A stretch of 64,000 nucleotides of DNA, taken from an uncultured bacterium (lineage in GTDB: Bacteria; Verrucomicrobiota; Lentisphaeria; Victivallales; UBA1829). Below, piece after piece: positions 52,614-60,874 of the stretch. Position 1 is the first letter of the stretch. Each line of letters begins with the position of its first letter. The notes beneath the pieces were generated by a model. It ran no database searches. It was not told where the DNA came from and saw only the letters and a program-made list of their open reading frames with translations. The stretch covers positions 1 to 64,000 of the forward strand of contig URKJ01000009.1 in assembly GCA_900548385.1 (NCBI GenBank), in the 5' to 3' direction. Made by a program: the position numbers and the translations under genes.

Positions 52614-53626
52614 TTGCTGCTCAGGACTTCTGCGATCTGAACGGCGTTGAGCGCCGCGCCCTTGAGGAGCTGGTCGCCCGATACAAAAATTTCGAGTCCG
52701 CGTTTGTCGTTGCGGGAAATATCCTGACGGATACGGCCGACGATCACGTCAAATTTTCCGGTTGCGTCAATCGGCATCGGATACACCTTGTTCGCCGGAT
52801 CATCGCGCACGATCACACCGGGAGCTTTGGAAAGGATCTCGCGCGCCTCTTCCGGCGTGATCTCCTGTTCAAATTCCAGATTCAGCGATTCGGAATGCGC
52901 TCTCATGATCGGCACGCGCACGCTGGTACAGGAGAGCATCAGATCCGGAATGTGCATGATCTTGCGCGTTTCGTTGACCATTTTCAGCTCTTCTTTGGTA
53001 TAGCCGTTCGGCTGGAAAGAGTCGATGTGCGGAAAGAGATTGAACGCGATCTGCTGTGCCATGACTTTGGGCTCGACGCGTTCCGCTCCATTGAGAACCT
53101 CGCGGGTCTGATCAAGCAGTTCCTGCATGGCAGGGGCACCGCCGCCCGACGCCGCCTGATAGGTGGAAGCGATCAGGCGCTTGAGTCCTTTTGCCTTGTG
53201 CAGCGGATAAACGGCAACCGCCATGATCGCGGTGGTGCAGTTCGGGTTCGCAATAACGCCGTGGTGTTTGAACGCATCTTCCGGATTGATCTCCGGAATC
53301 ACCAGCGGAACGTCATCGTCCATACGGAACGCACTGGAATTGTCGATCATGACGCATCCCGCGTCCGCGCAAGCCTGACGGTACTGTTTGGAGACATCGG
53401 AACCGGCACTGAAAAGAGCAATATCCACACCCTTGAAAGACTCCGGTTTCATCTCCTCAATCGTGATCTCCCCGCCTCTGAATTTCATCTTTTTTCCGGC
53501 GGAACGCGCGGAGGCAAGCAGTTTGATGGAGGCTACCGGGAAATTTCTCTTTTCCAGGGTCTCAAGCATTTCGACGCCGACAGCACCAGTAGCTCCGGCG
53601 ACAGCCACGTTCATTGGTCTTCCCAT
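52610..53626 (-). CDS. asd: Aspartate-semialdehyde dehydrogenase
   Basis: This 338-residue enzyme reduces aspartyl phosphate for lysine, diaminopimelate, threonine and methionine synthesis. VAVAGATGAVGVEM is the NADP-binding start. The catalytic Cys130 is in NPNCTTAIM. TYQAASGGGAPAM and SVRVPIMRAHSESL carry substrate-binding residues and the catalytic His. The start at 53626 has GGGAG upstream; a second ATG at 53614 is also plausible. The first part of the gap 53627-53828 shows no clear promoter. Confidence 0.95.
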   Translation of the reverse strand: MGRPMNVAVAGATGAVGVEMLETLEKRNFPVASIKLLASARSAGKKMKFRGGEITIEEMKPESFKGVDIALFSAGSDVSKQYRQACADAGCVMIDNSSAFRMDDDVPLVIPEINPEDAFKHHGVIANPNCTTAIMAVAVYPLHKAKGLKRLIASTYQAASGGGAPAMQELLDQTREVLNGAERVEPKVMAQQIAFNLFPHIDSFQPNGYTKEELKMVNETRKIMHIPDLMLSCTSVRVPIMRAHSESLNLEFEQEITPEEAREILSKAPGVIVRDDPANKVYPMPIDATGKFDVIVGRIRQDISRNDKRGLEIFVSGDQLLKGAALNAVQIAEVLSSK

Positions 53627-53828
53627 TTTGTTTGATTCTCCCTAACAATATCAGGTTTTGGGGTTCACCCGGCGCCGAATCCACAAGACGGCTCCGGTAA
53701 AGCTGAATAATTTACATGCGTATTGTGAAAAATGCAAATATCTTTCCGCATTTTTCCATCTTCCCATCCTTTCCGCGCTCATTTCCGCAGAAATCTCCGT
53801 TTTTTCGTACTTTTCCACATTTCCCCCG

Positions 53829-53856
53829 TTGACAAAATCTCAAACTGTGCTATAAT
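53829..53856 (+). promoter_or_regulatory. Consensus promoter of locus D
   Basis: TTGACA (53829-53834) and TATAAT (53851-53856), both perfect sigma70 hexamers, 16 bp apart, 71 bp before the LacI-family start. This is the best promoter in the window. A LacI-type operator starts four bases after the -10. Confidence 0.88.
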
Positions 53857-53859
53857 TAA

Positions 53860-53876
53860 TTAAACCGATTGAAAAA
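53860..53876. promoter_or_regulatory. LacI-type operator 1
   Basis: TTAAACCGATTGAAAAA is a pseudopalindrome centred on CG, as LacI/GalR operators are, and covers the transcription start region just after the -10 box. A second copy follows 27 bp later. Confidence 0.7.
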
Positions 53877-53903
53877 CTAAAGAAAAACAATCTCTTCAAA
53901 AAA

Positions 53904-53920
53904 TTAAATCGGTTGAATAA
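53904..53920. promoter_or_regulatory. LacI-type operator 2
   Basis: TTAAATCGGTTGAATAA matches operator 1 at TTAAA-Y-CG-R-TTGAA; the start points of the two are 44 bp apart, about four helical turns. Two sites on the same face would allow cooperative binding or looping and autorepression. Confidence 0.7.
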
Positions 53921-53926
53921 GGTGAT

Positions 53927-54946
53927 ATGATTATGACCATTTACGACATTGCAAAAAAACTGAATGTCTCGCCGGCGACGGTCTCGCTTGCGCTGAACGG
54001 CGATCCGCGCGTTGCGGAAAAGACCCGGACCAGAATCTGCTCCTTTGCCGCCGAACACGGATTTGTACGGGATGAACAGGCACGGAACTTCCGGTTGCGC
54101 CGCTCCAACAACGTCGCAATCGTTGTTCACAACATCGACAACGATTTCTGGTACGGGATCGTCCGGGCGGTCGAACAGGAACTCGGCGACAGATTCAATG
54201 TCATTCTCAGCAACACGGAAGGCGATCTTGAAAAAGAACGGAAGATCTTTGCAAATCTCGTCCGCCGCAAGGTGGACGGCATCATCGTACAGCCGGCATC
54301 GACCGAAGAAAACCACTTTCTGGAAACGATCCGCGCAGGAATTCCGGTCGTCTCGCTCGAAAAAACAGAACATGAGCTGATTTCGTTCGTCAAAGGCAAC
54401 GACCACCTCGCGGCACTCCGTCTGACGGAGGAGAGCATCCGGCGGGGGCACCGGCACATCGCGTTTCTCAACTTCCGTTCCGACAGCATCGGTCTGGAGG
54501 AGCGCGTCTCCGGCTTCCTCGAAGCAGTCGGCAGACACGGCCTGCGGAATCAGTGCAAAGTCCTGTCGGCAAACAACATTTCGACCGAAGCGATCGCAGA
54601 ACTCATCAGCGGTCATGAAGACGATTTCTCCCTGTATCTCTGCTCCGACGACCGCCTTGCCTGTCTCCTTCTTCAGGAACTGGAACGTGCGCACATTTCC
54701 GTTCCGGAACGGATTTCGGTCTGCGGCTGGAACGACTGCCGTTTTCTGGAATACCTGACCCGTCCGCTCTCCTCCGTCGCAATCCCGATGACGGAAATCG
54801 GAAGCAAAGCGGCATGGATCATCCGCAACTATCTGGAAAAAGGGCCTTGCGTCCATAAACTCTATATTGAGGAAAAAATCATTCTGCGCGATTCGTTCCG
54901 ATCCCTCGCAGCCATCCCGCAGACAACTGAAAGGAAGCATAAATGA
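53927..54946 (+). CDS. LacI-family transcriptional repressor (locus D)
   Basis: This 339-residue protein is a typical LacI regulator. The N-terminal helix-turn-helix is TIYDIAKKLNVSPATVSLAL with hinge helix residues after it. The effector domain runs from about residue 62 (NNVAIVVHNIDNDFWYGIV, DGIIVQPAS, GHRHIAFLNF, SVCGWNDCRFLEYL, SVAIPMTEIG). Two ATG codons six bases apart are possible starts. The second (53933) gives the usual MTIYDIAK and a better distance from AAGG. The ATG of the next gene overlaps its stop, so it controls its own glycosidase and prepilin operon from the operators at 53860 and 53904. Confidence 0.95.
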   Translation: MIMTIYDIAKKLNVSPATVSLALNGDPRVAEKTRTRICSFAAEHGFVRDEQARNFRLRRSNNVAIVVHNIDNDFWYGIVRAVEQELGDRFNVILSNTEGDLEKERKIFANLVRRKVDGIIVQPASTEENHFLETIRAGIPVVSLEKTEHELISFVKGNDHLAALRLTEESIRRGHRHIAFLNFRSDSIGLEERVSGFLEAVGRHGLRNQCKVLSANNISTEAIAELISGHEDDFSLYLCSDDRLACLLLQELERAHISVPERISVCGWNDCRFLEYLTRPLSSVAIPMTEIGSKAAWIIRNYLEKGPCVHKLYIEEKIILRDSFRSLAAIPQTTERKHK

Positions 54947-57900
54947 AACTCCTGTCGTCCGTATGCCTCTGTCTGGCCGTTCTTTCCGCCGTTTCGGCGG
55001 AAGCTCCGCAATGGCGATGGCACGAAAAAACCGCACAGCCGCACACCACACGCTTTTTCCGGATCTCGTTCGAGCTGAAAGAAAAAGCCAAAAGCGCTCC
55101 GGTTACGTTCGGATTGGACGACATCGGCAGCATCTACGTCAATGGACGGCGCATCGCCGCGAATATCCACATGCCGCCGAAAACCTGGCACATCGAAAAT
55201 TACCTGAAACCGGGAAAGAACGTGATCGCGGTGCAGGTTCTCAACCATATCGGCATCGCCGGGCTCATCGTCTCCGGCGATATTCTGCTGGAAAGCGGAA
55301 ATGTTCAGAAGCTCTCCAGCGGCGGAACGGTCCTCTCCGGAACCAAAGCGGACGCGGGATGGACCGATGTCAAGTTCGACGACTCCGGCTGGAAAACGGC
55401 GGAAGAGCTCGGCGGTCCGGACGAACTCGCTCCCTGGAACAGGAAAGGCAGCGTAATGGATCCATTCCGGGCACCGGACGCCGCACGCGGAACCTCCCGT
55501 CTTCTGCTTGACGATTTCGCCGATATTTCCAGCTGGCTCGGCGGTGGACAGAAGCATACTCTTCCCGGCGCAGACACGCCGTCCCATTTCAGCCTCGGTT
55601 CCGTGCCCGATCCCCGGCGGGATGACGGCTGGGCGGGCGAACTCCGTTTTGCATTCGCCAAGCCGGGCGGGGAAGCGGCATTTCATAAAAACCGTCTGTA
55701 CCAGATGCGCCGCACTCCGCGCGCCATTCTTTTCTCCGCCGATACCAGAGGGCACGGCGGCTCCCTCCGGTTCCGCTTCTTCGACAAATTCAACCGCCGG
55801 CACCTGACAAAACCCGTTCCGCTTTCTCCAACCGTCGGCTGGCGGGATTACCGGGTCGAACTTGACGAAACCACTTTTCCCGGCTATTCCAAACTTGCCT
55901 TTCCCCTCGCGCTGGATCATCTGATCTATACCGCGGACAAGGCGGGGACGGGACACATCCTGATCGACGACCTCTTTTATATCGGCCACGCCTCCTCTCC
56001 CGGGCAGCAGCTGGCAATACACCCGGACTATCATACTCTTGCAGTACCTCCCGGAACGGCGGCTGAAATGACATTCCGCTTCCGCAACGCACTGAACCGG
56101 AAAATCCGCGCGAAACTGCTGCTTCAGGTTCTGGACAGCCGGGAAAAAGAGCTGTTCCGTCAGACCGCGGAGCTCGAACTCGGTCCCTGCGCTTTTCTCC
56201 GGCGGAAATTCACCCTCGGAACGTTCCGGGACAAGGGCGTTTACAGTGTCCGGCTCACAGCGGATATCGGAACTGGGAAACAGACGTATCTCGGCTGGCT
56301 GGGCGTGTTCACGCCGAACGGGAAACGTCTCAACAAATACCCGATGTGGTTCGGGATTGAAGATCAGGAAATCAACACCGCACCGTATGAAGCGACGCTC
56401 CACGCATCGTGGATGAAACTTCTCGGCATCGACCTGATCCGCGCCGGATTCCACGGCAGCCGCGCCGAACGCGTGCGCGGTTCCCGGACCGGATACGACG
56501 GCTTCCGTGAAATGTGGAAACCGCATGTCGCCACCGGAGCCGCCCTCCTGCTGGATTTCGCCGGCGGGATGCCTCCGTGGACCCGTCCCGATGCGGATAC
56601 GCCCAAAGGAACCGTTCTCCCGCTCAACTGTGATCCCGCCCGTTTCCGGGAGCATTTTGAACACCTGGCGGATTTTATCGCCTCAATGCCCTCCATTCAA
56701 TATTTTGAATGGATCAACGAACCGAATCTTTCCCGCTTCTACCGGACCGGAATGTACTGCGAAGCGCTCCGGCAGCTCTATCCGATCCTGAAAGCGAAAA
56801 ATCCTGCGCTGAAAGTCGGCACAGGCGGACTCGTCGTCAATCATCCGAGTGTCACTCCCGGATTCGCGGAACAGGTTTACGGCGATATGAAGGATTACTA
56901 CGACATCGCGTTTTATCACGCCCATTCCGGCTACCGCCGCTATATCATCGACACGAACGCGGCATTCTCTCTGCTTCCCGGAACCGGAAAGCGGAAGCCT
57001 CTTGCAAACACCGAAGCGGGATACCGCTCGTATCAGGGAATGCCCCATCTGTTCTACAATCAGGCGCGGGAACTGGTGAAAAAAATCACCGTCTCCAAAG
57101 CGATGAATCTGGAATTCTACATCTGGTTCATGCTTCAGGACTACTGGGACAAATACCGGAATGCGGATGACTCTTTCGGGCTGGTCACGGTCGACAATCA
57201 GCCCAAACCGTCGTTTGCCGCCTACAATGAACTGATCCGTCAGCTTTCCAATACAACCCCCGCCGGGGCTTCCGGACTCCATCCGGAACTCGAAGGCTGG
57301 CGGTTCCTTTCCGATAAGGAAGAAGTCCATGTCCTCTGGCCGAAACAGGATGGCACCGTTCATACGCTCTGTCTCGAAACGGAACAGGACGTTCTGCTGA
57401 CCGACCTGTTCGGCAATGAACAGCGTTTCCGTCCGGTGGACGGCATTGCCGCTCTGCCCACGCCGGAACTTCCGTTTTATCTCCGGATGCCGAAAGACTC
57501 CGTCCGCCCCGCCGGAGCCCTGCTGACTTTCGCCGAACGTCCCGTCCGGCTTCCCGGCTCGGATTCCCCGCTGAACGGGGAACTGCACAACCCGTTCCGC
57601 AAAACAGTCCGCTGCACGCTGACTGACGATACCGGGAAACGGCATACCGCAACGCTCGCGGGCAAATCTTCCGCACGGATCACGCTTCCGTGCGCCCTCC
57701 CCGCCGGAACCGCTCCCGGACCGGTAGTCCGCCATGTGGAAATCGTTATGACGCGTCCCGATGGAAAAACCGTTTACAGCGGCGGGTTCCGCTTCCCCGT
57801 TTCCTCCGCCCTTCCTATCACGGAAACCGCCGGACCGGCAATTACGCTCGACAGCGAAAAACAGCTCATGGAACTGGCATTTGACCCGACGACACCGCGC

Positions 57901-58380
57901 TGGGGCGGCAAAACCGATCTCTCCGCACGGGTCCGGCTGCGGCGCGATGCGCAGAATCTGATCTTCAATGCGGAAATTTCGGATAACGATCACTCCGTCC
58001 CGCACAGAAACGAGTCCATCTGGAAAAACGATTCCATCCAGATCGCAATCGCCGACGACCGGGGACGGCTGACGGAGTTCACGGTATCCGGACAGACAGG
58101 CGCCCCGGCTGTCGCGTGGCGTCATATCGCTCCGGATGAAAGCCGGACCGGCAGATTCCGCATTCCGCTCTCGGTAAACCGCAGCGGCGGCGTCACCCGT
58201 TACCGCTTCTCCGTCCCGTTCTCCGAACTGGGAATCTCCCCTGCAAAAGGCACGCGCTTCCGTCTCGCGTTCCTTGTCAACGACAACGACGCCGGAAAAC
58301 GTCTGCGCATCATGGAATATTTCAAAGGAATCGAAGGAACGAAAAACCCCGAACTGTTCGGATGGTGCATACTGGATTAA
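54943..58380 (+). CDS. Large secreted multidomain glycoside hydrolase (clan A, GH39-like)
   Basis: This 1145-residue protein has a signal peptide (MKLLSSVCLCLAVLSAVSA). A galactose-binding-like sandwich follows (about 40-180; IGSIYVNGRRIA, GKNVIAVQVLNHIG), then a second sandwich. The TIM barrel has FEWINEPN (acid/base Glu593) and LANTEAGYRS (nucleophile Glu691). A CBM9-like module closes the protein (about 960-1145; IWKNDSIQIAI, FRLAFLVNDNDAGKR). The CBM9-like tail and barrel resemble the enzyme at 43226-46027, so the two are probably distant paralogues. The substrate is unknown. The ATG overlaps the repressor stop. Confidence 0.83.
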   Translation: MKLLSSVCLCLAVLSAVSAEAPQWRWHEKTAQPHTTRFFRISFELKEKAKSAPVTFGLDDIGSIYVNGRRIAANIHMPPKTWHIENYLKPGKNVIAVQVLNHIGIAGLIVSGDILLESGNVQKLSSGGTVLSGTKADAGWTDVKFDDSGWKTAEELGGPDELAPWNRKGSVMDPFRAPDAARGTSRLLLDDFADISSWLGGGQKHTLPGADTPSHFSLGSVPDPRRDDGWAGELRFAFAKPGGEAAFHKNRLYQMRRTPRAILFSADTRGHGGSLRFRFFDKFNRRHLTKPVPLSPTVGWRDYRVELDETTFPGYSKLAFPLALDHLIYTADKAGTGHILIDDLFYIGHASSPGQQLAIHPDYHTLAVPPGTAAEMTFRFRNALNRKIRAKLLLQVLDSREKELFRQTAELELGPCAFLRRKFTLGTFRDKGVYSVRLTADIGTGKQTYLGWLGVFTPNGKRLNKYPMWFGIEDQEINTAPYEATLHASWMKLLGIDLIRAGFHGSRAERVRGSRTGYDGFREMWKPHVATGAALLLDFAGGMPPWTRPDADTPKGTVLPLNCDPARFREHFEHLADFIASMPSIQYFEWINEPNLSRFYRTGMYCEALRQLYPILKAKNPALKVGTGGLVVNHPSVTPGFAEQVYGDMKDYYDIAFYHAHSGYRRYIIDTNAAFSLLPGTGKRKPLANTEAGYRSYQGMPHLFYNQARELVKKITVSKAMNLEFYIWFMLQDYWDKYRNADDSFGLVTVDNQPKPSFAAYNELIRQLSNTTPAGASGLHPELEGWRFLSDKEEVHVLWPKQDGTVHTLCLETEQDVLLTDLFGNEQRFRPVDGIAALPTPELPFYLRMPKDSVRPAGALLTFAERPVRLPGSDSPLNGELHNPFRKTVRCTLTDDTGKRHTATLAGKSSARITLPCALPAGTAPGPVVRHVEIVMTRPDGKTVYSGGFRFPVSSALPITETAGPAITLDSEKQLMELAFDPTTPRWGGKTDLSARVRLRRDAQNLIFNAEISDNDHSVPHRNESIWKNDSIQIAIADDRGRLTEFTVSGQTGAPAVAWRHIAPDESRTGRFRIPLSVNRSGGVTRYRFSVPFSELGISPAKGTRFRLAFLVNDNDAGKRLRIMEYFKGIEGTKNPELFGWCILD

Positions 58381-58414
58381 AAACAACAACAAAGAATAGA
58401 AAGGATCAATCAAA

Positions 58415-59092
58415 ATGAAAACAAAATGTCGGTTCACCCTCGTAGAACTCCTCGTGGTAATTTCCATCATCGCGGTGCTTGCCGCCATGCTGCTGCCCGC
58501 TCTGAACAAGGCGCGAAGCAAAGCACAGGCGATCCAATGCGTCTCAAATCTGAAAAATATCGGGCTCTGTCTGCAAAACTACACCGGAAGCTACAACGAC
58601 TTCATTCCGTGGGGGGAATACGCCGCCTATACGGATGGGCACACGCAGACCCGAACCTGGTTTCAACTGCTGAATCAGATCGCAAACAGTCCGAAAATGT
58701 TTGAGTGCCCGGCGGACAAGCTGAATCAGGACGTGAGTTCTTCCGATGCGCTCCGGCTGAAACAGGGTGACAAGTTCCTCCGCCCGACGCTGATCGGCTA
58801 CGCCTGCAACGCCTCCGTCGCCGGTCTTTACTACAGCAATATGACCGTTGAGACTCAGAAGATCACCAAATTCCGCCAGACCAGCAAAACAGTTTACGCC
58901 AGTGATATGCGCGGTAAAAAATTCCTCTATCTCAGCCCCGAACTGAAATATCCGGCGTATCTTGCAATGCTGGCCAATATCTTCCATCACGAAAACCGCG
59001 GAGCTCTGCTCTGCCTTGACGGGCATGTTACAACGGAACAGTTCCAGCACGGCAACAGCTGGCTGGACCGTTACAAATGGAAACTGGAATAA
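58415..59092 (+). CDS. Prepilin-like protein with H-X9-DG motif (locus D)
   Basis: This 225-residue protein begins MKTKCR then FTLVELLVVISIIAVLAAML, with Glu +5 and Arg at -1 instead of Gly. Its end has H-ENRGALLCL-DGH, an exact H-X9-DG. AAAGGATC lies upstream of the ATG, 34 bp after the glycosidase stop. In locus D the order is reversed: regulator, enzyme, prepilin-like protein. Confidence 0.87.
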   Translation: MKTKCRFTLVELLVVISIIAVLAAMLLPALNKARSKAQAIQCVSNLKNIGLCLQNYTGSYNDFIPWGEYAAYTDGHTQTRTWFQLLNQIANSPKMFECPADKLNQDVSSSDALRLKQGDKFLRPTLIGYACNASVAGLYYSNMTVETQKITKFRQTSKTVYASDMRGKKFLYLSPELKYPAYLAMLANIFHHENRGALLCLDGHVTTEQFQHGNSWLDRYKWKLE

Positions 59093-59161
59093 ATCTCCCA
59101 TCGGAGATGGTCTGCCGGGAACTGCACGGCTCTACACGCGCCCGTTACAGTCTCCGGCAAA

Positions 59162-60034
59162 TCAGTAGTTCTTATACTTCATCCACTGGTCGCGCAACTC
59201 TTTTCCGCGGGCGAATTCCCGTTCAAAACCGTCGAAATCCCCGCGGCGTATCAATTCCGCCATCGCGTCGAACCGCTCCGCAAACGTATGCAGGGAAGCG
59301 ATGACCGCCGGCGTGTTATGTTCAATAATCTCCCGCCACATCTGCGGCGAACTGGAAGCGATCCGCGACGTGTCGCGGAATCCCGTGGCGGAACCGGAGA
59401 AACGAAGCTGTTTTTTCGATTCCGCCTCCACATCCAGCGTACTCAGCGTAAGGGCACTGGCGACGATGTGCGTCAAATGGCTTGTATGTGCGACCAGATC
59501 GTCGTGAGCCGCCGCATCAATCCGCGTGGTTTTCGTGCCGATCGAACGCCAGAGCCGCTCCACTTCCATGACATCCTCCTCTTCCGCATGAGCGGGCGGA
59601 ACGATGAACACATCCGCGTTGGCATAAAGAGTCGGAAACCCGTTTTCGGGCCCGGTCTTCTCCGTTCCCGCCATCGGATGCCCGCCCACATAACGGGCAT
59701 GAGCGGAAACAGCCGCCTCCTCAATAACGGTCTTCACACTGCCGATGTCGGTCAGAATCGCTCCCGGTTTCATGAAGCGGGAATAACGTTCCGCATATTC
59801 GATGATCTGCGGAATCGGCACACAGAGGATGAGAATATCCGCCTCGGAGAACACCTCTTCCGGCGTGGAGTATCCGCGGTCGATCACATCATGCTCCAGT
59901 GCCCATTGCGTGACGGCGGGACGGCGCGTCCATCCGCTCCGCAGATAGCCGCTGTTTTTCAATGCCATGCCGAGCGACGAACCGAGCAGACCGATCCCGA
60001 CGATCGCCGCGTTTTTTCCGGTCGTATTCATCAT
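59162..60034 (-). CDS. tyrA: Prephenate dehydrogenase
   Basis: This 290-residue enzyme converts prephenate to 4-hydroxyphenylpyruvate for tyrosine synthesis. VGIGLLGSSLGMAL is the NAD-binding loop and GGHPMAGTEKTG carries the catalytic His. SHLTHIVASAL and SGSATGFRDTSRIA belong to the helical dimer domain. There is no ACT or chorismate mutase domain. It is the last gene of the gpmI operon and its ATG overlaps the pyrF stop. The short convergent gap after it (59093-59161) has only a weak hairpin. Confidence 0.93.
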   Translation of the reverse strand: MMNTTGKNAAIVGIGLLGSSLGMALKNSGYLRSGWTRRPAVTQWALEHDVIDRGYSTPEEVFSEADILILCVPIPQIIEYAERYSRFMKPGAILTDIGSVKTVIEEAAVSAHARYVGGHPMAGTEKTGPENGFPTLYANADVFIVPPAHAEEEDVMEVERLWRSIGTKTTRIDAAAHDDLVAHTSHLTHIVASALTLSTLDVEAESKKQLRFSGSATGFRDTSRIASSSPQMWREIIEHNTPAVIASLHTFAERFDAMAELIRRGDFDGFEREFARGKELRDQWMKYKNY

Positions 60035-60849
60035 CAGCGGTAACGGTTGATCGTGTCGCGCAAGGAGATTGTCGCCTGACGCGCAGCCTCCGCGAAATCA
60101 TCGCCGGAAGACGCGTAGATGATGCCGCGCGACGAGTTGATGATGAGTCCGTTTCCGTTTTTATCCACGCCGTTTTTCATGACCTTTTCCACATCGCCGC
60201 CCTGCGCTCCGATGCCGGGAACGAGAAGCGGTGTATCGCCGACAATCCGGCGGATCTCGCCCAGCTCTTCCGGGAACGTCGCCCCGGCGACCAACAGCGT
60301 GTTGCCGTTGTAGTTCCACGGACCTGCGATCAGCGCCGCGACATGTTTATAGAGCTCAATGCCTTCTGCGGTTCTGATCTCCTGAATCTCTTTCGCGCCG
60401 GCGTTGGAGGTACGGCAGAGAACGACGACACCTTTTTCCGCATAATCAAGGAACGGCTTGATCGCGTCCATTCCCATATAAGGGTTCACGGTGACGGCAT
60501 CCGCCTCAAACCGCTCGAACGCTTCATGCGCGTACATATTGGTGGTGGCTCCGATGTCGGCGCGTTTGGCGTCGAGAATAACGGGAATTGCGGGATAATT
60601 CTTCTTGAGATAACGCATGGTCATCAGCAGATCTTCGTCGGCGGACTGCCCGGAATAATAGGCGATCTGCGGTTTATAGCAGCAGACGAGGTCCGCCGTG
60701 GCGTCGATCAGCGCTTTGTTGAATTCGAAGATCGCGTGTTCTTTTGTACGCACGGATTCCGGAAGTTTCCTGAGATCGGGATCGAGTCCCACGCAAACGA
60801 GAGATTTTGACGTGGTCCACGCGTTGTTGAGCATTTCCATGAATTTCAT
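60034..60849 (-). CDS. pyrF: Orotidine 5'-phosphate decarboxylase (type 2)
   Basis: This 271-residue protein carries out the last step of UMP synthesis. VCVGLDPDLRKLP at the start and VILDAKRADIGATT with the catalytic Lys/Asp pair are typical of the longer, type 2 bacterial enzymes. FDLI-type motifs are absent, and GNTLLVAGATFPEEL and LLVPGIGAQGGD close the barrel. The ATG at 60849 is chosen over one 13 codons upstream, since GGAAGA precedes it and the family starts here. Confidence 0.93.
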   Translation of the reverse strand: MKFMEMLNNAWTTSKSLVCVGLDPDLRKLPESVRTKEHAIFEFNKALIDATADLVCCYKPQIAYYSGQSADEDLLMTMRYLKKNYPAIPVILDAKRADIGATTNMYAHEAFERFEADAVTVNPYMGMDAIKPFLDYAEKGVVVLCRTSNAGAKEIQEIRTAEGIELYKHVAALIAGPWNYNGNTLLVAGATFPEELGEIRRIVGDTPLLVPGIGAQGGDVEKVMKNGVDKNGNGLIINSSRGIIYASSGDDFAEAARQATISLRDTINRYR

Positions 60850-60874
60850 GATGACAGTCTTCCTATATGATTGA

